A DNA stretch of 38,281 nucleotides from Oscillospiraceae bacterium (GTDB taxonomy: Bacteria; Bacillota; Clostridia; Oscillospirales; CAG-272): positions 1 to 38,281 of the forward strand of contig SVSQ01000009.1 in assembly GCA_015064245.1 (NCBI GenBank), written 5' to 3'. Shown here piece after piece: positions 1 through 8,994 of this stretch. Positions within the stretch are counted from its first letter, which is position 1. Each line of letters starts with the position of its first letter. The position numbers and the translations under genes were made by a program. The notes below the pieces were generated by a model that was not told the DNA's origin, ran no database searches, and saw only the letters and a program-made list of their open reading frames with translations.

Positions 1-1031
1 ATGTGCCGACCAAGTACGTTTACATGGAGAGATTCTCAGGAGTAAAGATCGCAGATATCCCTATGAATGACAGAAAGGTCTACGACCTGCTGATCTCCAC
101 CGAACCCCTTGGTCTGAAGCCCGAGGATATAGACAGCCAGACGGGAACCTTCGGACTCCCCGAGCTTGGAACGTCCTTCGTACGTCAAATGCTCGTCGAA
201 GCTCAGCCGAAGACCTTCTCCGACCTTTTGCAGATCTCGGGACTTTCACACGGTACGGGAGTTTGGCTCGGAAACGCCCGCGATCTCATCGCGGACGGCA
301 CCTGTACCATTTCCGAATGTATCGGAACACGAGACTCTATCATGGTCTATCTCTCCCACTGCGGACTTGATTCGGGAGACGCGTTCACCATAATGGAGAC
401 CGTCCGAAAGAAGAATAAGTTCCTGAGCGACAAGCAGATAGAGATCATGCGCAGTAAGAATGTACCTGAATGGTACATTGACTCCGCGAATAAGATCGAA
501 TACATGTTCCCGAAGGCGCACGCGGTGGCGTATGATATCTCAGCCATACGTCTTGGCTGGTATAAGGTCTATTACCCAATCGCCTTCTACGCGGCGATGT
601 TCACCGTCGCGCCGGGCGGATTTGACGCTGAGATAGTTATGAAGGGTAAGGAATACGTCAAGGATCAGATAAAGGAGATAAACGCCAAGGGAAAAGAAGC
701 ATCAGCGGCGGAAAAGGATCTTATCCCCATATGGCAGCTGGTCGTTGAGTTTTACGCAAGAGGACTGGAGTTCCTGCCGGTCGACCTTGAAAAGTCTAAG
801 GCGAAGATATTTATGCCGGAGGACGGCAAGGTAAGAATACCGTTCTCAGCTCTCCCGGGACTTGGAGTCAAGGCTGCGGAAAGCATCGAAGAGGTAATGG
901 CGGACGGCGGAGTTCTTTCGGTGGAAGAGCTGAGAGAGCGAAGCAAGATATCCAAAACTCACGTCGAGATCCTGAAGCGGAACGGAGTGCTCGACGGCAT
1001 CAGCGAAACTACGCAGATAAGATTTTTCTGA
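1..1031 (+). CDS. polC: DNA polymerase III PolC-type alpha subunit, C-terminal part (5' end outside window)
   Basis: This is the last ~343 residues of PolC, the replicative DNA polymerase of low-GC Gram-positives (family length about 1,430-1,450 aa), so roughly three quarters lies upstream of the window. The frame is open at the left edge and the first in-frame codon starts at base 3. Recognisable PolC blocks are VPTKYVYMERFSG at the start, the FPKAHAVAY segment (about residues 168-178) and a C-terminal helix-hairpin-like stretch with FSALPGLGVKAAESI. The protein ends in QIRFF, which fits the QLxLF-type sliding-clamp binding motif known at the PolC C-terminus. Only 38 bp separate the stop from hisZ, with no visible promoter or terminator, so polC and the his genes may share transcripts. 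I am confident in the family; the missing N-terminus cannot be assessed. Confidence 0.96.
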   Translation, partial: VPTKYVYMERFSGVKIADIPMNDRKVYDLLISTEPLGLKPEDIDSQTGTFGLPELGTSFVRQMLVEAQPKTFSDLLQISGLSHGTGVWLGNARDLIADGTCTISECIGTRDSIMVYLSHCGLDSGDAFTIMETVRKKNKFLSDKQIEIMRSKNVPEWYIDSANKIEYMFPKAHAVAYDISAIRLGWYKVYYPIAFYAAMFTVAPGGFDAEIVMKGKEYVKDQIKEINAKGKEASAAEKDLIPIWQLVVEFYARGLEFLPVDLEKSKAKIFMPEDGKVRIPFSALPGLGVKAAESIEEVMADGGVLSVEELRERSKISKTHVEILKRNGVLDGISETTQIRFF

Positions 1032-1069
1032 CCGTAGTAAATACACACTTTTGAAAGGAAATATTACAA

Positions 1070-2221
1070 ATGTCTGGAAATAACAGAAACATACCGGGCG
1101 GAACAAGAGATATAATGTTTACGGAAGCGGAGCTTTACCGTTCGCTTGAAACGAGACTTACAGAGCTTTATAAGGGAAGCGGCTTCTGCGAGATAATGAC
1201 GCCCGTTATCGAATATTACGACGTTTTCAAAACAGGAAGCACAATGGGGCAGGAGCAGATGTATAAGCTGACGGACCCCGACGGTAGACTGCTCGTTCTG
1301 AGAGCGGATAACACCACACCGATCGCGAGAGTCGCGGCGACAAGACTTGGCGGAGTAAACAAGCTGTTCTATCACCAAAAGGTTTACCGTCTCAGCCCGG
1401 GACATACGGGAAGAAAGAGCGAGATATCTCAGAGCGGCGTTGAGATACTCGGAGCTTCGGGAATACAGAGCGACCTGCTCTGCCTTGTGACCGCTATCGA
1501 GACGCTTTCGTCCTTCAGCCAGGACTATAAGCTGGAGCTCGGTCACGTCGGATTTTACAACGCGCTGATATCCGATATGGAGCTGGACGAAGAGGACGCA
1601 AAGAATCTCCGTAAGCTGGTTGAGGCAAAGGATATCAATAAGATCTCGGGTTACGATAAGATAAAGAAGATCCCCTTCCTCTTCGGCGGAGAGGAGATAT
1701 TTGAGGAAGCTACAGCGCTTGCGGACGGAAACGCAGACGCTCTTGCTGCTCTTGAATATCTTAAAAAGCTGTATAACGCCCTCTGCGACGCAGGCTATAA
1801 GGATAAGATAATGATAGATCTGGGTATAGTCCATGCTCTGGACTATTACACGGGAGTAGTATTCAAAGGATATATGGACGGCGCGGCATCTCCCGTTCTT
1901 GCAGGCGGAAGATACGATACCCTTATCAGCCGTTTCAATAACGATATCCCTGCGACGGGCTTCGGAGTCAATATCAGCGAGGTAGCCGATACGATAATGA
2001 GAGCAAATAAGGAAGTCAAGGTCCTCAGCGAGATAGAAAGAGAGCTGGTGTGCTTTGACGAGGAAGGTCTTGGACAAGCCCTTGAATATGTAAGATCATC
2101 GGAATACGCGGAGCTTTCCCCCGTCGAAAGCCTTGTCGAAAACGTCGAATACGCCAGAAAAGCGGGCTTTAGCGTTATAGTCTGCTTTGTAAACGGTGAA
2201 AAAGACACTATGAATGTCTGA
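1070..2221 (+). CDS. hisZ: ATP phosphoribosyltransferase regulatory subunit HisZ
   Basis: HisZ is a histidyl-tRNA-synthetase-like protein without tRNA-charging activity that forms the hetero-octameric ATP phosphoribosyltransferase with short-form HisG, the first and feedback-controlled step of histidine synthesis. At 383 aa it has the usual length. Class II synthetase-derived motifs are visible: LRADNTTPIARV (residues 77-88, a motif 2-like block), ALDYYTGVVF (256-265) and GGRYDTL (279-285). The ATG at 1070 follows GAAAGGA with good spacing. The next gene is short HisG, which needs HisZ, and this separates HisZ from a true HisS. The stop overlaps the hisG Shine-Dalgarno, suggesting translational coupling. 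Confidence 0.95.
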   Translation: MSGNNRNIPGGTRDIMFTEAELYRSLETRLTELYKGSGFCEIMTPVIEYYDVFKTGSTMGQEQMYKLTDPDGRLLVLRADNTTPIARVAATRLGGVNKLFYHQKVYRLSPGHTGRKSEISQSGVEILGASGIQSDLLCLVTAIETLSSFSQDYKLELGHVGFYNALISDMELDEEDAKNLRKLVEAKDINKISGYDKIKKIPFLFGGEEIFEEATALADGNADALAALEYLKKLYNALCDAGYKDKIMIDLGIVHALDYYTGVVFKGYMDGAASPVLAGGRYDTLISRFNNDIPATGFGVNISEVADTIMRANKEVKVLSEIERELVCFDEEGLGQALEYVRSSEYAELSPVESLVENVEYARKAGFSVIVCFVNGEKDTMNV

Positions 2222-2237
2222 AAGGAGTACGCTTGAT

Positions 2238-2879
2238 ATGATAAGACTTGCTTTAACCAAAGGAAGAATTGAAAAGACAGCTCTTGAATATCTTGCAAAG
2301 GCGGGATACGACGTTTCGGAGCTTGATGAAGATAAAAAAGGAAGAAAACTGCTCTTTAAGTTAGGGGACGATATCGAGGTAGTGCTTGCGAAGGCTGCGG
2401 ACGTTATCACCTATGTTGAGCACGGCGTCTGCGACGGCGGTATAGTAGGAGAGGATACGATCATGGAAGCTAAGGCGTCCATATACGAGCTTCTTGACCT
2501 TGAATTCGGAAAGTGCCGTTTCGCTCTCGCGGGAATAAAGGGTAAGGATTTTTATGACGGATATAACCACAAGGTGATCGCGTCCAAATATCCTAACGTT
2601 ACAAAGGATTATTTCAACGCCAAGGGTATAGACGTAGAGGTGGTAAAGATAGACGGAAGCGTTGAGCTTGCGCCGATCCTGGGGCTTTCCGATGCTATAG
2701 TGGATATAGTGGAAACGGGCTCGACTCTGAAAGCCAACGGACTTGAGGTCTATGAAGATGTGGCTCCCATATCCGCAAGATTTATCGCCAACATCTCGGG
2801 GATAAAGATGAAGAAGAAGGAATTTGATAAGCTGCTGAGCGCTCTTTCCGAGGTCGTAAGATCAAAGCGCGAAGAATAA
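2238..2879 (+). CDS. hisG: ATP phosphoribosyltransferase catalytic subunit, short form (HisG)
   Basis: HisG condenses ATP with PRPP to phosphoribosyl-ATP. The protein is 213 aa, the short form lacking the C-terminal regulatory domain, consistent with the HisZ gene directly upstream. The N-terminus IRLALTKGRIEK and the PRPP-binding stretch DIVETGSTLKANGL (about residues 156-169) are diagnostic. An in-frame ATG at 2214 lies inside the hisZ end and has no ribosome binding site. The ATG at 2238 follows AAAGGAG at 2221-2227 with a 10-base spacer, so I chose it. The Shine-Dalgarno begins on the last base of the hisZ stop codon. Confidence 0.96.
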   Translation: MIRLALTKGRIEKTALEYLAKAGYDVSELDEDKKGRKLLFKLGDDIEVVLAKAADVITYVEHGVCDGGIVGEDTIMEAKASIYELLDLEFGKCRFALAGIKGKDFYDGYNHKVIASKYPNVTKDYFNAKGIDVEVVKIDGSVELAPILGLSDAIVDIVETGSTLKANGLEVYEDVAPISARFIANISGIKMKKKEFDKLLSALSEVVRSKREE

Positions 2880-2902
2880 AGAATTATTGAAAGGCAACGA
2901 AA

Positions 2903-4183
2903 ATGTTTACGGTATATACAAAAGAAAACGTGCGCGAGCTGATAGACAAGCTGAAAAAGCGCGCGGATAACTCAAACGACGATATAGAAAGATCTGTAAA
3001 AACCATACTTGAAAACGTAAAGGTAAACGGCGATAAGGCGCTTTTGGAGTACAGCGAAAAGTTCGATAAGGTAAAGATCAGCTCTCTCAGACTCAGCGAA
3101 GAAGCAAAGGCTGAGGCGATAGCGAAGGTCCCCGAGGAGCTGAAGCGCACCATAGAAAAAGCGGCTGAGAATATCTACGCTTTCCACGAAAAGCAGAAGC
3201 AGCAGAGCTGGATAGATAACAGAGACGGCAAGATCATGGGACAGAGAGTCCTTCCTCTCCGCAGAGTGGGACTGTACGTTCCGGGCGGTACGGCGGCGTA
3301 TCCTTCCTCCGTGCTTATGAACGCCATTCCTGCGAAGGTAGCGGGAGTCGAGAGCATCGTTATGGTCACTCCGCCGAAGGAAGACGGTATCAATCCCGCG
3401 GTTATCTACGCGGCGCAGGTCGCAGGCGTTACCGATATAATCACAGTTGGCGGCGCGCAGGCTGTAGCGGCTATGGCGTACGGTACGGAGACCGTGGAGC
3501 AGGTGGATAAGATAGTAGGACCCGGTAACATCTTCGTAGCGACGGCAAAGAGACTTGTTTTCGGAACGGTAGATATAGATATGTTCGCAGGTCCCAGCGA
3601 GGTGCTCGTTATCGCGGACGATAAGGCTGATCCCGCATACGTTGCGGCAGACTTTATGAGCCAGGCAGAGCACGATCCCATGGCGGCTTCCGTTCTTGTG
3701 ACCACCTCTGCAGAAATGGTTGACAAGGTCAGAGACGAGATCGAAAAACAGCTTAAAACTCTTTCAAGAGACGAGATCATCGTCAGATCTCTCACAGCGT
3801 ACGGATCTGCGGTCATCGTTGATACCCTCGACGACGCGGCAAAAATATCCGATAAGATCGCTCCCGAGCATCTGGAGCTTATGGTCGAAAATCCCTTTGA
3901 GCTTCTCGGTAAGGTCAGAAACGCGGGCTCCGTGTTCCTCGGCGCCAATTCTCCCGAACCCCTTGGTGACTATTTCGCAGGACCTAACCACGTTCTGCCT
4001 ACAAACGGTACGGCGCGCTTCTCATCGGCTCTGTCAACGGACAGCTTCGTAAAGAAGTCCAGCTATCTTTATTATTCCGCGGACGCGCTTAAGGCGTCTG
4101 CCGACGATATCATCAGATTTGCAGAAGCGGAAGGACTTACCGCTCACGCAAATTCCATCAAGGTCAGAAAGAATAAGGTTTAA
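2903..4183 (+). CDS. hisD: Histidinol dehydrogenase
   Basis: HisD oxidises L-histidinol to L-histidine in two NAD-dependent steps, the end of the pathway. It is full length at 426 aa. The NAD/substrate segments YVPGGTAAYPSS (about 125-136) and IVGPGN (204-209) are present. The zinc ligands known in the family map to Q254 and H257 (SQAEHD), D356 (EPLGDY) and H415 (GLTAHA), and the catalytic Glu-His pair to E322-H323 (APEH). GAAAGG precedes the ATG. After this gene the operon is interrupted by a 230-bp gap holding a palindromic repeat; all other spacers in the operon are short. Confidence 0.97.
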   Translation: MFTVYTKENVRELIDKLKKRADNSNDDIERSVKTILENVKVNGDKALLEYSEKFDKVKISSLRLSEEAKAEAIAKVPEELKRTIEKAAENIYAFHEKQKQQSWIDNRDGKIMGQRVLPLRRVGLYVPGGTAAYPSSVLMNAIPAKVAGVESIVMVTPPKEDGINPAVIYAAQVAGVTDIITVGGAQAVAAMAYGTETVEQVDKIVGPGNIFVATAKRLVFGTVDIDMFAGPSEVLVIADDKADPAYVAADFMSQAEHDPMAASVLVTTSAEMVDKVRDEIEKQLKTLSRDEIIVRSLTAYGSAVIVDTLDDAAKISDKIAPEHLELMVENPFELLGKVRNAGSVFLGANSPEPLGDYFAGPNHVLPTNGTARFSSALSTDSFVKKSSYLYYSADALKASADDIIRFAEAEGLTAHANSIKVRKNKV

Positions 4184-4218
4184 ATTGTTTTTAGGTGTGT
4201 TCGCACGAATTAAAGAGA

Positions 4219-4341
4219 GCCTTCTCCAGTGGGAGAAGGTGGCACCGTAGGTGACGGATGAGGTGTCAAAAGATAGTTCCTTTGTTACAGAACACCTCAT
4301 CCGCTTCGCGTTGCTCAGCACCTTCTCCCACTGGAGAAGGC
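4219..4341. repeat. Long imperfect palindromic repeat (MITE/REP-like) inside the his operon
   Basis: The outer arms are near-perfect inverted repeats: GCCTTCTCC...GAGAAGGTG on the left mirrors CACCTTCTC...GGAGAAGGC on the right, about 23 bp each. Each outer arm is itself a small hairpin (CCTTCTCC-AGTG-GGAGAAGG). A second inner pair is GGATGAGGTGT at about 4256-4266 and ACACCTCATCC at about 4292-4302. The whole 123-bp unit could fold into one cruciform or RNA stem between hisD and hisC. From memory, GGAGAAGG/GGATGAGG palindromes of this kind are dispersed in many clostridial genomes. No transposase is encoded, so it would be a non-autonomous element. Confidence 0.85.
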
Positions 4342-4413
4342 GTCTTATAACGGAACATCGCGCCGATAAATCAAAATTAGATAAAAGAAATTACGAAAAA
4401 CAGGTTCATTAAA

Positions 4414-5472
4414 ATGAATAAATATATCCCGGAAAAGATAAAAGTGATGCAGGAGTACGTTCCCGATACATCCTGCCCCGAAATAAAGCTGGACGCAAAC
4501 GAAAGCCCCTTTGACACCCCCGAGGAGGTGCTGAGAGCGATAAAAGAGAGCGTAAGCTTTGAAGACATCAACCGTTATCCGGATCCCGATATGACGGAGC
4601 TTCTTAACGCGTACGGCGACCACATCGGAACGGATAAGGATCATCTCGTTGCGGGCGACGGCTCGGACGAGCTTATCGCGCTGACAATCAATACATTCCT
4701 CTGCGACGGCGGAAAGCTGCTGATCTGCGAGCCGGATTTTTCGATGTATAAGTTCTACGCGGAGTTTTCGGGCTGCGAAACGGTCAGCTACAAGAAAAAG
4801 GACGGAATGGATATTGATTTTGCAAAGCTGAAGGAGCTTTGTAAAGAAGAGAACTGCAAAATGGTTCTTCTTTCCAATCCCTGCAACCCAACCGGCGTTA
4901 TGTACGGTAAAGAGACCGTTATGGATTTTGTCCGCAGTATAGACGCTGTGGCGGTGATAGACGAGGCTTACATGGAGTTCGCCCCGAGGTGCGAAAGCGT
5001 TCTCGGAGAGATAGATAACTGCGATAATCTCATAGTGCTCAAGACCGTTTCAAAGATAGGACTTGCGGGACTGAGATGCGGATTTGCGGTATCGAACAAA
5101 GAGTTGATCTCGGCGCTCAAGAAGACGAAAAGCCCATATAACCTCAATTCAGTAACTCAAAAAGCGGTAGCTGTTGCGCTCCGCAATTACAGAGCGATAG
5201 GTGCGAATGTGGAGCAGATAAAGCTGGGAACGGAAAGACTTTACGATATTGTGAAAAAGCAGGAGAAACGGCTTGATTTCGAAGTTCGTCCAAGCAGCGC
5301 GAATTTCGTACTTCTCAGATTTAAGAAGGACGGCGCGGCAAGAAAGATATGGGTGGAAATGAAAAATCACGGAATTTCACTGAGAATTTCGGGAAACACC
5401 CTCAGAATAACCGCGGGAACCTCGGATGAGATAGACCGCTTTGAAGAAGTCTTCAAGAAGCTTGAAATTTAA
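4414..5472 (+). CDS. hisC: Histidinol-phosphate aminotransferase
   Basis: HisC is a PLP-dependent fold-type I aminotransferase that converts imidazole-acetol phosphate and glutamate to histidinol phosphate. At 352 aa it is normal length. Visible motifs are LDANESPFDTP (26-36), NRYPDP (53-58), SNPCNPTG (154-161), the PLP aspartate in VIDEAYMEF (181-189) and the Schiff-base lysine K214 in SKIGLAGLR with R221. A C-terminal arginine of the substrate site is present in the SLRIS segment. The gene starts 72 bp after the palindromic repeat, and its ATG has only a weak purine stretch upstream, unlike its neighbours, so its translation may differ from that of hisD. Confidence 0.95.
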   Translation: MNKYIPEKIKVMQEYVPDTSCPEIKLDANESPFDTPEEVLRAIKESVSFEDINRYPDPDMTELLNAYGDHIGTDKDHLVAGDGSDELIALTINTFLCDGGKLLICEPDFSMYKFYAEFSGCETVSYKKKDGMDIDFAKLKELCKEENCKMVLLSNPCNPTGVMYGKETVMDFVRSIDAVAVIDEAYMEFAPRCESVLGEIDNCDNLIVLKTVSKIGLAGLRCGFAVSNKELISALKKTKSPYNLNSVTQKAVAVALRNYRAIGANVEQIKLGTERLYDIVKKQEKRLDFEVRPSSANFVLLRFKKDGAARKIWVEMKNHGISLRISGNTLRITAGTSDEIDRFEEVFKKLEI

Positions 5473-5487
5473 GTTAGGAGAATCGAC

Positions 5488-6069
5488 ATGGTAACAGTCA
5501 ATAAGGTAAGAAATACAAGAGAAACTAAAATAGATATGACTCTTTCCATTCGCGCAAAGGAAAAAGGACTGCAGGGAAGCACGGGCATCGGGTTTTTCGA
5601 CCATATGCTCAATTCCTTCTGTATCCACGGCGGTTTCGCTATAAAGCTGGATATGCAGGGGGACCTGCAGGTTGACGGCCATCATACCGTCGAGGACGTC
5701 GGCATCGTTCTCGGAACGCTCTTTAAAGAAGCTCTGGGCGATAAGGGCGGCATCAAGCGTTTCGGTCATTCTTACGTTCCTATGGACGAATCTCTCGCAT
5801 TTTGCGCGGTCGATATAAGCGGCAGACCTTATCTTGTCTATGACGTACCCGTTACCGCACCGATGATAGGCGACTACGACGCTCAGCTTACCGTTGAGTT
5901 CATGCGCGCGCTCGCATATAATATGGGCGCGACGCTCCACGTCAAGCTGGAGTACGGCGTAAACGAGCACCATATTACCGAAGCGGTGTATAAAGCCGTT
6001 GCCCGCGCTCTTTCTCAGGCTATGGAAGAGACGGACGGCGAGATACTCTCGGCTAAAGGAGTGCTGTAA
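5488..6069 (+). CDS. hisB: Imidazoleglycerol-phosphate dehydratase
   Basis: This monofunctional HisB dehydrates imidazole-glycerol phosphate to imidazole-acetol phosphate using two manganese ions. It is 193 aa with no fused phosphatase domain. The duplicated metal-binding histidine signatures are clear: GFFDHML (35-41), DGHHTVED (63-70) and NEHHITEAVYKA (159-170). AGGAG precedes the ATG and the gap to hisC is 15 bp. Because the N-terminal phosphatase domain of enterobacterial HisB is absent, histidinol-phosphate phosphatase must be encoded elsewhere. Confidence 0.96.
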   Translation: MVTVNKVRNTRETKIDMTLSIRAKEKGLQGSTGIGFFDHMLNSFCIHGGFAIKLDMQGDLQVDGHHTVEDVGIVLGTLFKEALGDKGGIKRFGHSYVPMDESLAFCAVDISGRPYLVYDVPVTAPMIGDYDAQLTVEFMRALAYNMGATLHVKLEYGVNEHHITEAVYKAVARALSQAMEETDGEILSAKGVL

Positions 6070-6081
6070 GAGGTCAGACAG

Positions 6082-6705
6082 ATGAAAAAGATCGGAATCA
6101 TAGATTACGGAATGGGAAATCTTCATTCCGTGGAGAACGCATTCAAATATATAGGCGCGGACTGCTTCATCTCGGAGGATAAAGCGGAGCTCAGCCGCGC
6201 GGACGGACTTATCCTGCCGGGAGTCGGCGCGTTTCCGGACGCGTCAGAGCGTTTGAACGCCCTCAGCTTTCCGGAGTTTATAAAGGAAGAAACGGCGAAA
6301 AAGCCTCTGCTCGGTATATGTCTCGGTATGCAGCTTTTGTTTGAAAAGAGCTACGAATTCAGAGAATGCGAGGGTCTGGGTTACATTAAAGGCAGCGTAG
6401 TCCGCCTGAAAGCGGGCGAAAACGATAAGACGTATAAGATACCTCATATCGGCTATAATGCCCTCAAGAGCGTAAATCCATCCCCTCTGACAAAGGACAT
6501 TCCCGACGGAAGCTGCTTCTATTTCGTCCATTCGTATATGGGGCAGTGTCTTGACAGAAGCCAGCTGGTCTCCGTTACGGAGTACGGCGAAGAGGTGACC
6601 GCCATAGTATCATCGGGAAACGTGTACGGAACTCAGTTCCATCCCGAAAAGAGCGGAGATACGGGATTGAAGCTGCTTTCGAATTTCGTGGAGCTGCTTG
6701 GCTGA
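6082..6705 (+). CDS. hisH: Imidazole glycerol phosphate synthase, glutamine amidotransferase subunit
   Basis: HisH releases ammonia from glutamine and passes it to HisF. It is 207 aa with a class I amidotransferase triad: nucleophile C80 in GICLGMQ, H187 and E189 in QFHPEKS. The oxyanion segment LPGVGAF (about 45-51) is intact. The gene lies 12 bp after hisB and is followed by hisA and hisF, the usual order. The Shine-Dalgarno is modest (GAGGT) and overlaps the intergenic spacer. No abnormal features were seen. Confidence 0.96.
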   Translation: MKKIGIIDYGMGNLHSVENAFKYIGADCFISEDKAELSRADGLILPGVGAFPDASERLNALSFPEFIKEETAKKPLLGICLGMQLLFEKSYEFRECEGLGYIKGSVVRLKAGENDKTYKIPHIGYNALKSVNPSPLTKDIPDGSCFYFVHSYMGQCLDRSQLVSVTEYGEEVTAIVSSGNVYGTQFHPEKSGDTGLKLLSNFVELLG

Positions 6706-6761
6706 ATTAACGTCTGCGGGTGCGATCATCCGCGATTAAAAAAGTAAAGGAAAAGAGAAAA

Positions 6762-7478
6762 ATGATTATTTTACCTGCCGTTGATATACTTGACGGAAAA
6801 GCGGTACGCCTCTATCAGGGAGATTACGGGACTGCAGAAAAGGTCGCATCCGATCCCATAGAAGCGGCTAAAGAATTTGAAAAGCAGGGCGCGAAATTCC
6901 TGCATCTGGTGGACCTTTCAGGCGCGAAATCAGGCAAAGCCGAGGGAATAGATCAGATATGCAAGATAGCTCAAAGCGTTGATATGTTCACAGAGGTGGG
7001 CGGAGGAATCCGCAGCCTTGAAACTATACACAGCTATCTCGAAAACGGCGTTTCAAGAGTGATTCTCGGAACCGCTGCGATAAGCGACAAGGGGATGCTT
7101 TGCAAGGCGGTCGAGCTGTACGGCGACAAGATCGCGGTGGGGATCGACGCGCGAAACGGAAAGGTCAGCGTTTCAGGCTGGCTCAGCGATAGCGGCGTTG
7201 ATTATATCGAGCTTGCAAAGGAGTGCGAGAGCATCGGCGTAAGGAATCTTATATTCACCGATATCAGCCGCGACGGTTCTCTTAAAGGACCTAATCTTGA
7301 TATGCTGAAAAAGCTTTCCGAAAGCGTTTCCTGTGACATCACCGCAAGCGGCGGAATAAAGGATATCGACGACATAAGAGCCGTTAAGGATATGAACCTG
7401 TACGGCGCTATCTGCGGTAAATCTCTTTACAGCGGTACGCTTGATCTGGCGCAGGCGCTTAGCGTTGCAAGAGCTTAA
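6762..7478 (+). CDS. hisA: Phosphoribosylformimino-5-aminoimidazole carboxamide ribotide isomerase
   Basis: HisA catalyses the Amadori rearrangement of ProFAR to PRFAR in a (beta/alpha)8 barrel. From the ATG at 6762 it is 238 aa. D8 (PAVDILDG) and D129 (GIDARNGKV) match the two catalytic aspartates known for the family. The phosphate-binding motifs EVGGGIRS (about 78-85) and ASGGIKD are present. The open frame extends upstream to a GTG at 6720, but those extra 14 residues are Lys/Arg-rich and unlike the family. AAAGGAAA lies just upstream of 6762, so the later start is preferred. Confidence 0.95.
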   Translation: MIILPAVDILDGKAVRLYQGDYGTAEKVASDPIEAAKEFEKQGAKFLHLVDLSGAKSGKAEGIDQICKIAQSVDMFTEVGGGIRSLETIHSYLENGVSRVILGTAAISDKGMLCKAVELYGDKIAVGIDARNGKVSVSGWLSDSGVDYIELAKECESIGVRNLIFTDISRDGSLKGPNLDMLKKLSESVSCDITASGGIKDIDDIRAVKDMNLYGAICGKSLYSGTLDLAQALSVARA

Positions 7479-7492
7479 AGGAGATATCAAAA

Positions 7493-8260
7493 ATGATAAC
7501 GAAAAGAATAATCCCCTGCCTCGACGTCAAGAACGGACGCGTGGTCAAGGGAACGAACTTTGTGAACCTCAGAGACGCGGGTGATCCCGTAGAGGTCGCA
7601 AGGATATATAACGAGCAGGGCGCGGACGAGATCGTTTTTCTCGATATAACGGCTTCAAACGAAGAAAGAAAGACGATAGTTGACGTGGTGGAAAGAACGG
7701 CAAGAGAAGTCTTTATGCCTCTTACGGTCGGCGGAGGAATACGTACTGTCGAGGATTTCAGAACCATTCTTCTTGCGGGCGCTGACAAGGTGTCGGTGAA
7801 TTCAGCGGCAGTAAAGGACAAATATCTCCTCAGCCGTGCGGCAGATAAGTTCGGAAATCAATGCGTGGTCATCGCCATCGACGCCAAGAAGACGGAAAGC
7901 GGATTCCACGTTTACATAAACGGCGGAAGGATCGATACGGGCATTGACGCTATAGAATGGGCAAAAGAAGCGGAAAAGCTGGGCGCGGGTGAGATACTCC
8001 TTACCAGTATGGACGCGGACGGCACAAAAGCGGGCTTCGATCTGGAGCTTACCAAGGCGGTGACGGAAGCCGTTTCAATACCCGTTATCGCATCTGGCGG
8101 ATGCGGAGCGCTCAGCCACTTCAAGGACGTTTTCACAGAGGCGAAGGCGGACGCGGCGCTGGCGGCGTCACTGTTCCACTATAAGGAGCTGACGGTGGGT
8201 GAGGTCAAGGATTACCTGCACGAAAACGGTATTCCCGTCAGAAGAAACATTAAACTTTAA
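7493..8260 (+). CDS. hisF: Imidazole glycerol phosphate synthase, cyclase subunit
   Basis: HisF joins ammonia from HisH with PRFAR to give imidazole-glycerol phosphate and AICAR, linking the pathway to purine synthesis. It is 255 aa, a (beta/alpha)8 barrel with catalytic D11 (PCLDVKNG) and D130 (IAIDAK). VGGGIRT and ASGGCGA are the two phosphate-binding loops. The ATG at 7493 is preceded by AAAGGAG. It sits between hisA and hisIE with spacers below 20 bp. Confidence 0.97.
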   Translation: MITKRIIPCLDVKNGRVVKGTNFVNLRDAGDPVEVARIYNEQGADEIVFLDITASNEERKTIVDVVERTAREVFMPLTVGGGIRTVEDFRTILLAGADKVSVNSAAVKDKYLLSRAADKFGNQCVVIAIDAKKTESGFHVYINGGRIDTGIDAIEWAKEAEKLGAGEILLTSMDADGTKAGFDLELTKAVTEAVSIPVIASGGCGALSHFKDVFTEAKADAALAASLFHYKELTVGEVKDYLHENGIPVRRNIKL

Positions 8261-8278
8261 GAATTGGAGAATACGAAA

Positions 8279-8938
8279 ATGGAAGATCTGAAGAAATTTT
8301 TTGTAAAGAGCGAGCTTATCCCGGCGATAGTCCAGGATTATAAAACGAAGGAAGTCCTTATGCTGGCGTATATGAACGAGGAGTCTCTTGCCAAAACTCT
8401 TGAAACGGGTATGACATGGTTCTACAGCAGAAGCAGAAAGGAGCTTTGGAACAAAGGCGCGACCTCAGGTCACGTTCAGAAGGTCATAAAGATCGATTAC
8501 GATTGCGACGAGGATACTTTGCTTGTTTTCGTCGACCAGACGGGCGCGGCTTGCCATACGGGCAACAGAAGCTGTTTTTACCGCACTCTCGCGGAGAACG
8601 GCGATGTTCCGGAGACAAACCCTCTGCTCTCTCTTGAGCAGGTGGTAGAGCACAGAAAGACCAATCCCGAGGAAGGCTCATACACCTGTTATCTCTTTGA
8701 AAAGGGACTTGACAAGATACTGAAGAAGGTAGGCGAGGAGTGCGCCGAGACCATTATTGCCGCCAAGAACGACAATATGGAAGACCTTACGGGTGAGATC
8801 GCAGATCTTATGTATCACCTTACGGTCATGATGAGCTGCAGAGAACTGCCTATGTCAGCGGTCATGGACGAGCTTGAAAAGCGCTCCCACAAGATCGGAA
8901 ATCTTAAAAAGATGAAGACGGTTGACAGAAACACCTGA
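8279..8938 (+). CDS. hisIE: Bifunctional phosphoribosyl-AMP cyclohydrolase / phosphoribosyl-ATP pyrophosphohydrolase
   Basis: This fusion performs the second and third steps of histidine synthesis. The N-terminal HisI domain (about residues 1-105) has the core [14 protein letters not shown] and the metal/zinc positions DCDED (75-79) and C92, H93, C99. The C-terminal HisE domain (about 118-210) has the acidic helices [13 protein letters not shown] and GEIADLMYH typical of MazG-like NTP pyrophosphohydrolases. The frame is open from a TTG at 8264, but that TTG overlaps the GGAG at 8266-8269 that serves the ATG at 8279. The protein is then 219 aa. It is the last his gene and is followed by a strong terminator. 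Confidence 0.96.
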   Translation: MEDLKKFFVKSELIPAIVQDYKTKEVLMLAYMNEESLAKTLETGMTWFYSRSRKELWNKGATSGHVQKVIKIDYDCDEDTLLVFVDQTGAACHTGNRSCFYRTLAENGDVPETNPLLSLEQVVEHRKTNPEEGSYTCYLFEKGLDKILKKVGEECAETIIAAKNDNMEDLTGEIADLMYHLTVMMSCRELPMSAVMDELEKRSHKIGNLKKMKTVDRNT

Positions 8939-8940
8939 TA

Positions 8941-8980
8941 AAAAGCAAAGCGGACGGTTTGAACCGTCCGCTTTGCTTTT
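8941..8980. terminator. Bidirectional intrinsic terminator between hisIE and the lipoprotein array
   Basis: The arms AAAAGCAAAGCGGACGGTT (8941-8959) and its exact complement (8962-8980) form a roughly 19-bp stem with a tiny loop. The outer A/T stretches give a U-tract in either direction. It lies between the hisIE stop (8938) and the stop of the opposing lipoprotein gene (8995), so it can end both transcripts. Confidence 0.93.
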
Positions 8981-8994
8981 ATATTGAACTTTTA

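Noticed and set aside
1032..1069. T-box or histidine attenuator before hisZ
   Set aside because: The gap is only 38 bp, far too short for a T-box, and no His-rich leader peptide is present.
1064..2077. 337-codon open frame on the minus strand opposite hisZ
   Set aside because: It is entirely antisense to a certain gene, has no family resemblance and no ribosome binding site; such frames arise from codon bias here. The same applies to 5377-6126, 20040-20972, 28950-29762 and 30217-31020.
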